49,707 nucleotides of DNA. It comes from Fidelibacterota bacterium (GTDB lineage Bacteria > Fidelibacterota > Fidelibacteria > Fidelibacterales > Fidelibacteraceae). Below the pieces are notes generated by a model. The model saw only the letters and a list, made by a program, of their open reading frames with translations. It had not been told where the DNA came from and made no database searches. The stretch covers positions 1 through 49,707 of the forward strand of contig JAQUPD010000012.1 of NCBI GenBank assembly GCA_028716785.1. Reading direction: 5' to 3'. Shown one piece after another: positions 17,339 through 27,757 of this stretch (within the stretch, counting starts at the first letter, position 1; every line of letters begins with the position of its first letter). The position numbers were made by a program, and so were the translations under genes.

Positions 17339-19273
17339 ATGGATTCTTTAGAAAAAACGTTAATTGAGAAATTTCACTTACCGGGATTCAGGCCGCACCA
17401 GCGTGAAATTATAGAAAACATTTTAAATCGTCGTGAAGTTATAGCTGTTTTGGCCACAGGGGGTGGAAAATCTCTTTGTTTTCAATTGCCTTCTCTTTTT
17501 GTTGGTGGATTAGCAGTTGTTATTACGCCGTTGGTTGCGCTTATGGAAGACCAAGTAAAGCGGCTTGCCCAGTTAGGGATTCCGGGGACATTTCTTTCTT
17601 CTCTTTTAAGTGATGATGAAAGGGGTGAGCGTTTGCGGCGGTTAGCACGAGGGGAATATACCCTTGTTTTTGTTGCACCTGAACGTTTACAATCGCAAGC
17701 ATTCCATCAAGCTCTGGAAACATGTCCACCTGTGTTTATTGTGATTGATGAAGCCCATTGTATTTCACAGTGGGGACATGATTTTAGACCATCCTATATG
17801 GAGATTGGTCCATTTATAAAACGGTATAATATCCCGTATAAAGCAGCATTTACTGCAACTGCAACCCAGGAAACTTTGGATGATATTAAAAAATCCCTAG
17901 GATGGGAAAAGGCGTATGTAGTGAAGGCAAGTTTTGACAGACCCAATTTAAAGTATATGGCCTTTTCTTTTAAAAATTCTCTTCAAAAATTATATACCCT
18001 TAAGCAATTACTTAGCAATATGGTGGGTGCTGGGGCTATTTATTGTGCAACGCGCAAAGATGTAGAGAACGTTTACTCTATTCTAAAAATGTGGGGGGCG
18101 AATCCTTGTTTCTATCATGCGGGACTTTCGTCAAAGGTTCGTCAAGAGTCTCAAGCCCAATGGATTTCTGGTAAAAAAAACCTGATTGTTGCGACCAATG
18201 CCTTTGGTATGGGCATTGATAAACCGGATGTGCGCTTTGTGATTCACTATCAAATCCCGGGAAATCTGGAGAATTACTATCAAGAAGCAGGAAGAGCTGG
18301 TCGGGATCGTCAGGATTCTTACTGTATTCTTTTGTATTCCCCCGAGGACAAAGAGATTCAGGACTCTTTTTTATCCATTCACCGATGGGAGCCAGAACCC
18401 CTTCTTTTGGCTATCAGAGAAAACAAGATCCCGTCGGACATACCCGATTATTTAAAACGCTATCTTGCAGATATAAGCACTATGGGAATAACAGACGAAG
18501 AAAAAATCCTCCTAAATCTTAAAGACCTTTCTTCATTTGCTACCTTGCAACTTAAGAAATTTGAAAAAATGGAAGCTTACGTTTTGGAACACCAATGTCG
18601 AAGAAAAGCGATTTTATCATATTTTAATGAACAAACCCAACTTAAGAATTGTGGGGGATGCGATATTTGTCTTTCTTGGGAACCAAACCATGTAATAGGT
18701 CATTATTTATCGGAAGAATGTACTTTAGAAGAAGAAAAAAAAGCAACAATTGTTGCGTTTGAGACATTGGGAAAAAAGCAGGTGTTTTTTGAAGGAGTTT
18801 TTAAAAAGAATCCTTTTCTTCGAAAGATTTTAAATCATAGCGAAAAAAATGGACTCATAAAAGAAATTGCACCAGCTTTTTGGTGGGTGTCGCGGAAAAA
18901 TCAAAAGAAGTTACCTGTAACGACCCAAGAATTAACGTTGATGCACATACCAGTTCTTACAATAAAAGCAGAGAAAATTTTAAGGGAAAGAGGAAAAAAG
19001 CGATATGAGTATGTATCAAAAATCCTGCCAGCACACTTTTTAATGACAGTTCGGCGAAAAACTTTTCAACATATTCTATCTGAGATTACCACCGAGGATG
19101 AAATTCGAATGCTCATACCTTTTTTAAAAGAAGTCACACTTCAACGCATGTTATTAATACTCGCGCCGAATCGGGGAGTGTTTCCACCTTTGGAAAAGCA
19201 CCTTAAAAACGTGTTTGTAAAAAAAGGGATTTCATCTGCACAAAAAATTGATTATTTGGATGAAACACCCTGA
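17339..19273 (+). CDS. recQ: ATP-dependent DNA helicase RecQ
   Basis: About 644 residues. It has a Walker A variant ATGGGKSLCFQLP (about 39-51), DEAH box VIDEAHCISQWGHDFRPSY (about 133), motif III FTATAT, and motif VI YYQEAGRAGRD. The zinc region carries four cysteines (CRR...CGGCDIC, about 420-443). It unwinds recombination and stalled-fork intermediates 3' to 5'. The C-terminal about 150 residues may hold winged-helix and HRDC-like parts but I could not define them. The frame also allows a GTG start at 17324; neither start has a strong ribosome site and I prefer the ATG because MDSLEKTLIEKFHLPGFRPHQ fits the family start. Confidence 0.93.
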   Translation: MDSLEKTLIEKFHLPGFRPHQREIIENILNRREVIAVLATGGGKSLCFQLPSLFVGGLAVVITPLVALMEDQVKRLAQLGIPGTFLSSLLSDDERGERLRRLARGEYTLVFVAPERLQSQAFHQALETCPPVFIVIDEAHCISQWGHDFRPSYMEIGPFIKRYNIPYKAAFTATATQETLDDIKKSLGWEKAYVVKASFDRPNLKYMAFSFKNSLQKLYTLKQLLSNMVGAGAIYCATRKDVENVYSILKMWGANPCFYHAGLSSKVRQESQAQWISGKKNLIVATNAFGMGIDKPDVRFVIHYQIPGNLENYYQEAGRAGRDRQDSYCILLYSPEDKEIQDSFLSIHRWEPEPLLLAIRENKIPSDIPDYLKRYLADISTMGITDEEKILLNLKDLSSFATLQLKKFEKMEAYVLEHQCRRKAILSYFNEQTQLKNCGGCDICLSWEPNHVIGHYLSEECTLEEEKKATIVAFETLGKKQVFFEGVFKKNPFLRKILNHSEKNGLIKEIAPAFWWVSRKNQKKLPVTTQELTLMHIPVLTIKAEKILRERGKKRYEYVSKILPAHFLMTVRRKTFQHILSEITTEDEIRMLIPFLKEVTLQRMLLILAPNRGVFPPLEKHLKNVFVKKGISSAQKIDYLDETP

Positions 19274-19336
19274 GAATATGATAAAAGGTCCTTGGCAAAA
19301 CATTGGGATTAAATTGAAATTCAAGTATATTTAGAC

Positions 19337-21451
19337 ATGAAAGAAATGTCAACAAGCAAATTAATATTGAGGTACGTAAAATATTCTTTAATAATAATAT
19401 TTATTGGTATTTTGGGGATTGTGGGTGGATATTTTTATTTAAGTCGGGATTTACCGGGGTTGGAAGAGCTTGAAAGGTTTGAGCCTGAGCTTATTTCTCG
19501 CGTGTATGGTTCCGATGGAACAATTTTAATAGAATTTTACACACAGCGGCGGGTGCTTATTCCTTTAGAAGAAATTCCTGCCCATGTTATTGATGCTTTA
19601 CTGGCAACAGAAGACAGGGAGTTTTATAATCACTGGGGAATGAATGTAAAGCGCACGGTAAAAGCCTTTCTTGTAGGATATGGTGGTGCTTCCACCATTA
19701 CGCAACAGCTTGCCCGAACCCTTCATTTAGATTTAGAGCGGTCTTATATTCGAAAGTTAAAAGAACTCATTATTGCCATCAATATAGAGCAAACCTACAC
19801 AAAAGATGAAATTCTTGAAATGTATTTAAATTCAATCTATTTTGGTCATGGAACGTATGGGATTCAAGCAGCGGCTAAGTTATATTTCAATAAAGACGTC
19901 CAAAATTTAAATTTGGACGAAGGGGCAATGCTTATTGGAATTTTGCCAGCGCCAGCCCGTTTTTCTCCCATTACAAATTATGATATGGCAATCAAACGGC
20001 GAAATTTAGTCCTCAATAATATGGTTTCAACAGGTAAAATTAGTAAATGGGATTATGCGAATGCTTTAAAACAATCGACATCTGTTGCGGAAAAACATGA
20101 ATCCTTAGGGATTGCACCCTATTTTACAGAGTATGTTCGGCAGGAAATTTCGGATCTATCTGATCAATATAATATTGACATTTATCGAGATGGACTTGAA
20201 ATTTACACAACCTTAGATAGTCGTATGCAGCTATTTGCTGAGGAGGCGCTGCAAAATCATTTGCGGTATCAGCAAAAGAAATTGGACCGTCGACTTATTG
20301 ACAATCGTCAAGAAATGATAAGTTTGTTAGGTGTATCAGCAGATAGTGTTGCTTATATATCCAATAATTCTCTTTTTCATATGCTTCCCTTGAGTCAACG
20401 AGTAGTTCAAGGAAGTTTTTTTGCCATTGATCCAGAAACAGGGGCTATTTTAGCTATGATCGGTGGAAGGGATTTCGAAGAGAGTAAATTTAATCGGGCA
20501 GTGCAAGCAGCACGTCAACCTGGTTCTGTTTTTAAACCCTTTGTGTATACGGCAGCTGTTGACAATGGCTTTTCACCGGCTGATCAAGTTTTGAACCAGC
20601 CAGTTGTGATTATTGAAGCAGATGGAACACGGTGGACACCCACAAATTACGATGGAACAACTGGTGGATTAACCACTATGCGGGAAGCCATTCAGTGGTC
20701 AATAAATCTCGTATCAATCCGTTGGGTCCAAAAAATATCCCCTCGAGTTGTGAGAGATTATGCCAGAAAAATGGGAATTACGACACCAATTGATGCCGTA
20801 GAATCAATTTCTCTTGGTACATCGCCAACCCGTTTATCAGAAGTCGTGGCTGCTTATGCAATTTTTCCGAATCAGGGAGTATGGAATAAACCTTTTGCCA
20901 TTACTAAAGTGTTGGATCGAAACGGACACGAAATTTATCGGAGTCCCCGAGATACGCGGGAAGTCTTAAGCCCTGAAACAGCGTACATTATGACAGATCT
21001 TTTGCGGACAGTTATTGATGCTGGAACTGGTGGAAGTGTCCGCTGGAAATATCATTTTACTAACGTACCAGCGGCAGGCAAAACGGGAACCACGCAAAAT
21101 TTTACAGATGCGTTGTTTGTGGGGTTTACCCGAAATTTATGTGCAGGTGTTTGGGTTGGTGTAGATGATCCGCGCGTTTCATTAGGTGAAGGGCAATCAG
21201 GTTCTGTAGCAGCCTTGCCAATATGGGCAAATTTTATGAAAAAAACCTATGATGAATTGGATTATCCTGTAAGAAATTTTGAAAGACCAGCAGGAGTTCA
21301 AACCCTTTCAATTTGTGCAGAATCAAAAAAACTCCCCACAGAATTTTGTCCCATAACAACAGAAATTTTTAATGTCCGATATGCCCCTAAATCACGGTGC
21401 ACCCTTCATGACATCAATGGGAACCAACTTAATAAAAGCGTAGATTTTTAA
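19337..21451 (+). CDS. Penicillin-binding protein 1A (bifunctional transglycosylase/transpeptidase)
   Basis: 704-residue class A PBP. One N-terminal membrane anchor (about 12-33) is followed by the GT51 glycosyltransferase domain with EDREFYNHWG (about 92) and GGASTITQQLAR (about 115). The transpeptidase domain has SVFK (about 396), SIN in WSINLVSIRW, and AGKTGTTQNFTDALFVGF (about 580). It polymerises and crosslinks peptidoglycan in the periplasm. It starts 63 bases after recQ and ends overlapping the stop of the convergent CBM9-like gene. ATG 19337 and a second ATG three codons on are both possible starts. Confidence 0.95.
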   Translation: MKEMSTSKLILRYVKYSLIIIFIGILGIVGGYFYLSRDLPGLEELERFEPELISRVYGSDGTILIEFYTQRRVLIPLEEIPAHVIDALLATEDREFYNHWGMNVKRTVKAFLVGYGGASTITQQLARTLHLDLERSYIRKLKELIIAINIEQTYTKDEILEMYLNSIYFGHGTYGIQAAAKLYFNKDVQNLNLDEGAMLIGILPAPARFSPITNYDMAIKRRNLVLNNMVSTGKISKWDYANALKQSTSVAEKHESLGIAPYFTEYVRQEISDLSDQYNIDIYRDGLEIYTTLDSRMQLFAEEALQNHLRYQQKKLDRRLIDNRQEMISLLGVSADSVAYISNNSLFHMLPLSQRVVQGSFFAIDPETGAILAMIGGRDFEESKFNRAVQAARQPGSVFKPFVYTAAVDNGFSPADQVLNQPVVIIEADGTRWTPTNYDGTTGGLTTMREAIQWSINLVSIRWVQKISPRVVRDYARKMGITTPIDAVESISLGTSPTRLSEVVAAYAIFPNQGVWNKPFAITKVLDRNGHEIYRSPRDTREVLSPETAYIMTDLLRTVIDAGTGGSVRWKYHFTNVPAAGKTGTTQNFTDALFVGFTRNLCAGVWVGVDDPRVSLGEGQSGSVAALPIWANFMKKTYDELDYPVRNFERPAGVQTLSICAESKKLPTEFCPITTEIFNVRYAPKSRCTLHDINGNQLNKSVDF

Positions 21452-22128
21452 GAATCAGAAAATTTTAGGATTCCAAAAGCATCTGGACGGTGAAAATTTT
21501 TTTCCGGGAGAGGTGCCCAACTTATCCAGTGAGGATGAGATGTTTCATCGCCACATTTGTAAAAATTTGCTTCCCACGTATCTTTAAAAGACTCTTCCGT
21601 TATGGGAGTAAAGTGTTCAATGAGCGAAAAGGGCACTTCAAACGCCAATTCCCAAAAAAGAGGTTCAGTTATTTCTACAGGGATGAAAGCAGGTAAAGTG
21701 CTTTGACGACGAACCCTTTTTAGTGCTTCCGGCGATAGAATGTCGTAATCAACCCGTTTTCCATTTTCTTTTTTAGGATTTTGAATAAAATAACATAATA
21801 AAGCTCCCCCGCAATTAAACTCAAAATTGAAATATCCTTTGGATTTAGGAGGCTTGAGAAAGAATTCAACACAACTATCTTTGCTTACATTTGCCTGATA
21901 TCCTTGGTGTACACAGCGCACATAGCAATCCTGGACAGAAAATTTGCCATAAAGGGCGTTCTTATCTCTAAATAAGGTGACCTTTGTTTCTGGAATATGA
22001 TTACTGCTTTCAGGTCTAATGTGCTGCAATGTAAGAAAAGGTAGACCTTCCCAATTTTGTAAATCCAGTAGATTTTCTGAATTCATACAACGTTTCATAG
22101 GAATAAGATGTATTGGTTTTGTAGACAT
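21448..22128 (-). CDS. Carbohydrate-binding family 9-like domain protein
   Basis: 226-residue beta-rich protein of the CBM9-like/DOMON-type group. It shows the pattern of an early ligand strand, TKVTLFRDKNALYGKFSVQD, followed by VSKDSCVEFFLKP and FNFEFNCGGALLCYF, as in proteins annotated 'carbohydrate-binding family 9-like'. No signal peptide is seen, which is unusual for a secreted sugar binder, so it may be cytoplasmic or anchored by a partner. It follows the LptD-like gene by 53 bases and is convergent with PBP1A. Ligand and role are unknown. Confidence 0.75.
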   Translation of the reverse strand: MSTKPIHLIPMKRCMNSENLLDLQNWEGLPFLTLQHIRPESSNHIPETKVTLFRDKNALYGKFSVQDCYVRCVHQGYQANVSKDSCVEFFLKPPKSKGYFNFEFNCGGALLCYFIQNPKKENGKRVDYDILSPEALKRVRRQSTLPAFIPVEITEPLFWELAFEVPFSLIEHFTPITEESFKDTWEANFYKCGDETSHPHWISWAPLPEKNFHRPDAFGILKFSDS

Positions 22129-22181
22129 ATTAACTCTAGGTTATCATTTGTTAATAGGGTTGCGAGTGATGATTTAGAGGA

Positions 22182-25100
22182 TTACCGCCATACATTTGCT
22201 TGACGTCCCCCTCTTTTTTCGAGTTTTAAAGCATCGCTCAGCAAGGGGGATTTGACATTTATTCTAAGAAAAAAACTTTTCACTGCCGCTGTAGGTGTCC
22301 AATTAAGACTCATTTCCCAACAATGAAGGTCTCGCTTAAGCGAAATATATTGATAGATTATTTTTTGATTGATCACATTGAGATTCAGGGTGTAATCTAT
22401 GGACCAATTCGGACTTAAATTTGCTGAAAGGGTGGTATTAAGTGTTAAATTTTTATAGGAATTTGTTGGAATTGTAGCAGAATAACTATATCGGAGACTA
22501 ATTCGCGCTTGCCAACCCGAAATTCCTTCTTTACTTTGTATTTTTGTGGTATCCTGAGTGCTTTTTTCTTTAAATTGAAAACCCGTATCAAAACTGAAAT
22601 TTGTCAATCGTGGGAAAGACTCAAAGTCGTCGACACGTCTTCCTTTATCGATGTCGTACCGATAAGGATCCATCCGGATGGAACCATTAAATTGTAAATT
22701 TCCAGGTAGCTTTGAGGCTCTGTATGAAATATTTATGGGACTCCATTTTAAGGAATCGGCATTAAAATTATAGGTTCCATTTAAATTCAAGGTTAAAAAG
22801 TCGTATTTGTTGGATTTTTCCTTCTCTTTAGTGTCGGATATTTTTGCTGAAAATTGATTCCCAATTGACCAGTTCATGGTTTGGGTGTCCCGAAAAGGTG
22901 TGTTTCCTAAAAGCGTTGATGAAAAATAGTCGTAGGTTACTGGATTACCAAAAACATCATGTCCTCGGAAAATGTAGTGTGAATTATGTGAAAAATCGGG
23001 TGTATAAGAAAAGCTCACACTAGGACTTATCACATGTCTTAAGGCTTCAAGGCGTCCCATATTCAAATAGAAGATTCCGTAGAATTTTGAGGATAAGCGA
23101 ATATTTGTAGAGTAAATTCCCCGTCTTTTAAATCCTTCTTTTTCATCGAGGATTATTTTGCCGGTGCTATCCAGAAGGACTTCTCCTGTATTTGACAATC
23201 GTGGTTCGTAATATTTAAAAACCCATCCTTCTTGAATGTTAATACCGGGTGCTACAGTAAGCCAGTTAAAAAACTTATGATTTAAGGAAATATTACCCTG
23301 GTGTAAAAGTCTGTTTTTGGTATCATCCACATAGGTCGAATCTTTTTGAAAAGTGTGGCTGTAACGATTTTGGAAGTTAGAGGAATAATTATAGGTTAGT
23401 GAATGATACCACCGTTGAGGATCAGAGGGCTTTGATTTTTTAAAGAGTTGACTCGTACTTTTCGAAAGAGAAATTTGTGGGATTGATCCGGTGACATTAC
23501 CGGTAATAAGATCTTCCGTTCGAGACGCGTTGATGGAGAGACCTAAATTTCTAATGCGTGTTGTATAAGTTGCATTGGAAATCAATTTTTGATTCAATCG
23601 CTCGTCTAGTTCTGTACCTGTTTGTTGATAATAACTCCGGTCGTTGGTATAGGACCCAGAAATATATAAGTGAGATGATAGGCCAAGAGTTTGTTGGTGG
23701 GTAAGATTCACATCATACCGTACTTGGGGTTGATCTGCAATAAAATTGTTGTTATAGCTTGCGCTAAGTTCTCCATGTAACTTATACCGCAAAGCATAAC
23801 GCGTGGTATTACGAATTTTAATTCCTTGTAAATCATAAAAATCAACTAATATTTTTGTATCCATGTAATCATTGGGTGCCCAATAATATCCTACTCCTTT
23901 TAAGTACCATCCAGAAGATGTTGATGTGCCGAAAGTTGGCATAAACCAGCCACTACGGCGTTTCCCTTTTTGATCGGGATACAGTCCAAAAGGGAGATAA
24001 AATACGGGGATATTCATAATATAGAGGACAAGGGGTTTGGCAATAACGATTTCATTTGGAATTAGAATCATTTTTTGAGATTCGATCCAGTAATGGGGAT
24101 TTTCGTCTAAATCACAGGTTGTAAAACGGGCATGTTCAACGTATAGAGGATCATCTTCTCGTTTTTGAATCTGTCTGCCAGTATAAATACCTCCTTCTAA
24201 GGTTGTGAATCCATAAATAGCTCTGCCCCGTTGCGTTCTGAAATTAAAATATAAGGCTTCTCCATACATGGGGTCATTGGACCCTTGGATAAAAACAGGA
24301 ATATTAACAAATCCTGTATCTGTTTTTTGAGGGAAGGCGTATAATAATTCTTGTGTCCAATCAACACGAATTGTATCTGCTTTTAACGTCATGTCTGCAT
24401 AAATAACTTCTGCATGATGAATTAAATCTGTTATATCGGCAATCATATTATAATCGATTTTATTGGCTTTATACGTGAGAGTAGTATCCATACCAGCAAC
24501 AGGTGGATAGGGGTAAAAGGTTCCTCTTACATCTCGAATGACGCGGATTCGTTCGAGGGTATCGTCTGTAAACATCATACGCACTGTATCCCCACTGGCA
24601 TGATTAAGTCCTTGAAAAAGAGAATCCCTAAAAACATAATAATCAGATTCAGCCATACCCTTCATTTCCAAATAGTCCACCTTATTTTTTTCATGAAACC
24701 AAACCCACAAATCTCGACCTGTAAGGGTACTTGTAAAGAGTGCTGTGCTATCTTTATCTTCTTTTTTATAAATACCTTCTTGGTCAGTTTCCATTTTTGC
24801 ATGTCCCACCACATTAAGGTATTGTAAGGTATCGGCTTGAAAGGCAAGTTTCATCCACTCGCCGCTTAGCCGGTTTTCTTTATAAAAAATTCGAGGATTT
24901 CCTTTAAAAATAGCAAATCCCTCGCTATCTGAAAAATCGAGAGAATCGCTTAACACTTCAAGGGAATCTTGGAGGACACGAATATTTCTATGTCCTGTAA
25001 AAATTCTGCTTTCTGTATTTCCCTGAAACAAATCAGCATAGACGATGAGTCGACCTTCACCTCGAGAATCATTTCGTATAAACACGGGATTTTTATCAGT

Positions 25101-25706
25101 GTAAATATCTTTGTTTTCCACATGATAGCGGATATAATCCCCTTTTAAAATCATATTCCCGCTTGAGTCTACTACAACAGCATTTTTATAATAATGAATT
25201 GTTTTATTATGATAATCATAAAATGCGGAATCACTCATAGATTGCATTAACGTATCGCAAATAAAAACTCTTCCCCGTCCCATATAATAATTTTTTTGCA
25301 AATCAGCTCTAATTGTATCGCCTTCCAACCGTTGTTCTTTATAGTAAATAAACGAGCGGGTTGGGGAATAAAGCTGATCAGTATCGGTTTGGTAGGCAAT
25401 TTTTTCGCTTTTTAATTGAGAAATGGAATCCCATACGGTTACGTTTCCTTCCAAAACCAGCAATTTTTTTTCTGGGTAGTGTAAGGCATGATCACAGGTT
25501 ATTTGGATTTCCCCTTTTTGGAAAAAGACATTTTTTTCAATATGGATATAGGATTCGCCATTTTGTTTTACATGATGGAGTTCTTCTGCATGTTTTAGAA
25601 TTAATGGATCAATGGCGCTGAAAAGAAGTGATGGAATAATCAACCAAAAGTTAAAAAGACAAATTATAACGCCTGAAAGAATAAGCTTTTTATTTTTTCG
25701 ATTCAA
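22182..25706 (-). CDS. lptD: LptD/OstA-like LPS-assembly outer-membrane protein
   Basis: 1174 residues. An N-terminal signal anchor (about 8-31) is followed by repeated OstA/LptA-like beta segments (about 45-470) with the recurring 'G-D-x-I-R-x-D' type strand pattern, for example LEGDTIRADL and LKADTIRVDW. From about 550 there is an aromatic-rich beta-barrel domain after IMNIPVFYLPFGLYPDQKGKRRSGW, a typical LptD entry motif. The protein carries LPS from periplasm to the outer leaflet with LptE. It is longer than the E. coli protein (784) because of the extended periplasmic part. Its start overlaps rarA by 17 bases. The frame is uninterrupted over 3.5 kb. Confidence 0.85.
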   Translation of the reverse strand: MNRKNKKLILSGVIICLFNFWLIIPSLLFSAIDPLILKHAEELHHVKQNGESYIHIEKNVFFQKGEIQITCDHALHYPEKKLLVLEGNVTVWDSISQLKSEKIAYQTDTDQLYSPTRSFIYYKEQRLEGDTIRADLQKNYYMGRGRVFICDTLMQSMSDSAFYDYHNKTIHYYKNAVVVDSSGNMILKGDYIRYHVENKDIYTDKNPVFIRNDSRGEGRLIVYADLFQGNTESRIFTGHRNIRVLQDSLEVLSDSLDFSDSEGFAIFKGNPRIFYKENRLSGEWMKLAFQADTLQYLNVVGHAKMETDQEGIYKKEDKDSTALFTSTLTGRDLWVWFHEKNKVDYLEMKGMAESDYYVFRDSLFQGLNHASGDTVRMMFTDDTLERIRVIRDVRGTFYPYPPVAGMDTTLTYKANKIDYNMIADITDLIHHAEVIYADMTLKADTIRVDWTQELLYAFPQKTDTGFVNIPVFIQGSNDPMYGEALYFNFRTQRGRAIYGFTTLEGGIYTGRQIQKREDDPLYVEHARFTTCDLDENPHYWIESQKMILIPNEIVIAKPLVLYIMNIPVFYLPFGLYPDQKGKRRSGWFMPTFGTSTSSGWYLKGVGYYWAPNDYMDTKILVDFYDLQGIKIRNTTRYALRYKLHGELSASYNNNFIADQPQVRYDVNLTHQQTLGLSSHLYISGSYTNDRSYYQQTGTELDERLNQKLISNATYTTRIRNLGLSINASRTEDLITGNVTGSIPQISLSKSTSQLFKKSKPSDPQRWYHSLTYNYSSNFQNRYSHTFQKDSTYVDDTKNRLLHQGNISLNHKFFNWLTVAPGINIQEGWVFKYYEPRLSNTGEVLLDSTGKIILDEKEGFKRRGIYSTNIRLSSKFYGIFYLNMGRLEALRHVISPSVSFSYTPDFSHNSHYIFRGHDVFGNPVTYDYFSSTLLGNTPFRDTQTMNWSIGNQFSAKISDTKEKEKSNKYDFLTLNLNGTYNFNADSLKWSPINISYRASKLPGNLQFNGSIRMDPYRYDIDKGRRVDDFESFPRLTNFSFDTGFQFKEKSTQDTTKIQSKEGISGWQARISLRYSYSATIPTNSYKNLTLNTTLSANLSPNWSIDYTLNLNVINQKIIYQYISLKRDLHCWEMSLNWTPTAAVKSFFLRINVKSPLLSDALKLEKRGGRQANVWR

Positions 25707-27021
25707 AGCGTTCCGGCCACAAGTGTTTTAATCGTTCTCGAATAAATTTTTCATAGCCATATTCAGTTGGATTATAGGTCGGTAAAGGAGGATGAAGATC
25801 AGGAAGGTAATTTTGGTTGGCAAAGCCATCCGTATCGTGAGGATATTGGTAATTTTTGCCATAGTCCATAGCTTTCATGAGGGATGTTGGTGCATTTCTC
25901 AAAGGGAGAGGGACATTTTGAAAGCCTGTTTCTCGGACAAAATCTTGGGATTTTTTGATACTCATATAGGAAGCATTACTTTTAGGTGCAGAGGCAAGAA
26001 AAGTTGTGACGTGTGCTAGAATGATAGCGGCTTCAGGCATACCCAAAGCATGAACGGCCTGAAAACCGCTCACAGCCATGGTGAGTCCTAAGGGCTCTGA
26101 ATTTCCAATATCTTCGGAGGCTAAAATAATAAGTCTTCGGGCAATAAACAGCGGATCTTCGCCGCCTTCCAGCATAACAGCGAGCCAATAAACAGCTGCA
26201 TCGGGATCGCTTCCCCGCACACTTTTAATAAACGCTGAAATAGTATCATAATGGTAATCGCCAGCTTTGTCGTAGAGCAGATTTTTTTCTTGAAGGGCAT
26301 TTTCAATATCTTGTTGCGTAATGATCAACACTTTTGTTCCACTTTGTCTGGAAAGTGCTAGTTTAAAAGAAAGTTCCAACGCATTTAACATTTTTCGTGA
26401 ATCACCCCCTGAATTCCGAAGGAGAAAGTCCTTGTTTTCTTCTGAAATATCAATGTGATAGTGTGAAAGGACAATATCTGAATGCAGCGCTTTTTCTAAA
26501 ATTTTTTGGAGATTTTGAAGAGAAAGGGGATAGAGTTTAAGAACTTTCATGCGAGATAAAAGGGGAGAAATCACTTCAAAAGAGGGATTTTCCGTCGTGG
26601 CGCCAATCAAAACAAGACTCCCATTTTCAACGGCATGAAGCAAAGCATCTTGTTGGGCTTTATTGAAGCGGTGAATTTCATCGATAAAAAGAACGGTCTT
26701 TTTCCCAACTCTCAGGTTATTTTCGCCAGTTTTAATAACATCACGGACCTCTTTTACACCGGAAGTAACAGCACTAATTTCGTAAAATTCTGCTTGAGCA
26801 AAGTGTGCTATAAGGCGTGCCAAGGTTGTTTTACCTGTGCCGGGTGGACCCCAAAAGATTAGTGAAATGATATCATGATTGCTGAAAAGACGTTCCAAAA
26901 TTTTCCCTTTGCCCGTCAAATGATCTTGTCCAACCACATCAGTGATATGGGAGGGACGTATGCGAGCAGCTAACGGCGGCAACATGCTTTCATTCTGTGA
27001 AAAAAGTGTTTCATCAGTCAT
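25690..27021 (-). CDS. rarA: Replication-associated recombination protein A (RarA/MgsA AAA+ ATPase)
   Basis: 443-residue AAA+ ATPase related to clamp loaders. It has Walker A FWGPPGTGKTTLARL (about 56-70), Walker B VLFIDEIHRFNKAQQDALL (about 109) and the sensor segment IGATTENPSFEVISPLLSR, then the C-terminal RarA tetramerisation region. RarA acts on single-stranded gaps and stalled forks. The end of the gene overlaps the start of the LptD-like gene, so both are probably one transcript despite unrelated roles. The promoter must lie in 27022-27190, shared with the divergent secreted-protein gene. Confidence 0.94.
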   Translation of the reverse strand: MTDETLFSQNESMLPPLAARIRPSHITDVVGQDHLTGKGKILERLFSNHDIISLIFWGPPGTGKTTLARLIAHFAQAEFYEISAVTSGVKEVRDVIKTGENNLRVGKKTVLFIDEIHRFNKAQQDALLHAVENGSLVLIGATTENPSFEVISPLLSRMKVLKLYPLSLQNLQKILEKALHSDIVLSHYHIDISEENKDFLLRNSGGDSRKMLNALELSFKLALSRQSGTKVLIITQQDIENALQEKNLLYDKAGDYHYDTISAFIKSVRGSDPDAAVYWLAVMLEGGEDPLFIARRLIILASEDIGNSEPLGLTMAVSGFQAVHALGMPEAAIILAHVTTFLASAPKSNASYMSIKKSQDFVRETGFQNVPLPLRNAPTSLMKAMDYGKNYQYPHDTDGFANQNYLPDLHPPLPTYNPTEYGYEKFIRERLKHLWPERFESKK

Positions 27022-27193
27022 AATGGCAAAATTACAATGTTTACACGTGTTAGGACATGATTAAAATATCCTTTTAAATAGTCAACAGTGTGCAGAGAAA
27101 TAGATCTCATTAATAGTCTTTCAGGGGTTAATATTCTGCATAATGAATAACTCTTGTTTTCTTATAATGGCTCTCGTATATTTCTTTATAGAG

Positions 27194-27616
27194 ATGAAAA
27201 ACAAGCATAATAAATATTTTTTAACGGCAATTGCCTTTTTGTTTCTGTCGGGAAGCTATGTGTTTGCATGGGATGGTTTAAACAATTTTGATGCTTATGT
27301 CCAAAATGGGAAAATCGTTGTTGAATGGCAGACGAAACATGAAGATAACGTTGATCATTTTGTAGTTCAGCGCAGTATGAATAGCACTAATTCTTTTTAC
27401 GACCTTGCAACGATAGACCCTCATGGAAATGGGTGGTCATATATTTTCATTGACGAAAAAGTTTTAGGTAAATCGGTCAATATGGTTTATAATTACCGTT
27501 TAAAAATTGTCTTTCGTGATAAAAGTGTTGCTTATTCAAATAATACGGTTCAAGTGGTAATGGTTGTTTCATCTCTCCAGCATACCTGGGGTAGCATTAA
27601 AGCAATGTTTCAGTAA
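27194..27616 (+). CDS. Small secreted protein with fibronectin III-like fold, function unknown
   Basis: About 140 residues starting MKNKHNKYFLTAIAFLFLSG, a clear signal peptide (about 1-26). The mature part, with KIVVEWQTKHEDNVDHFVVQ and a YNYRLKIVFRD strand, resembles a single FnIII-like beta sandwich: a short domain with W, then a Y-x-Y-R-L pattern. I place the start at ATG 27194 because it begins the signal peptide; the frame is open from 27143, but that extension (MNNSCFL...) has no ribosome site. It precedes mreB by about 140 bases. No known family can be named, and a role in the cell envelope is only a guess from secretion and position. Confidence 0.6.
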   Translation: MKNKHNKYFLTAIAFLFLSGSYVFAWDGLNNFDAYVQNGKIVVEWQTKHEDNVDHFVVQRSMNSTNSFYDLATIDPHGNGWSYIFIDEKVLGKSVNMVYNYRLKIVFRDKSVAYSNNTVQVVMVVSSLQHTWGSIKAMFQ

Positions 27617-27757
27617 TTATTTTCCCTCTTTTTAATATTATTCCCGTGTATCTTTTTTATTAAGAGTATAAATTTATGCTAAAGGTTTTTTGTGTTGTTG
27701 AGGCACAAAAAAATTCAAAAAAGGATATTGTTAAACATTCCAAGATAGGAAATATGT

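Noticed and set aside
27690-27725. Possible hairpin (TTTTTTGTG/CACAAAAAA) before mreB as a regulatory RNA
   Set aside because: Stem is almost all A-T with a long loop; could be chance in AT-rich DNA.
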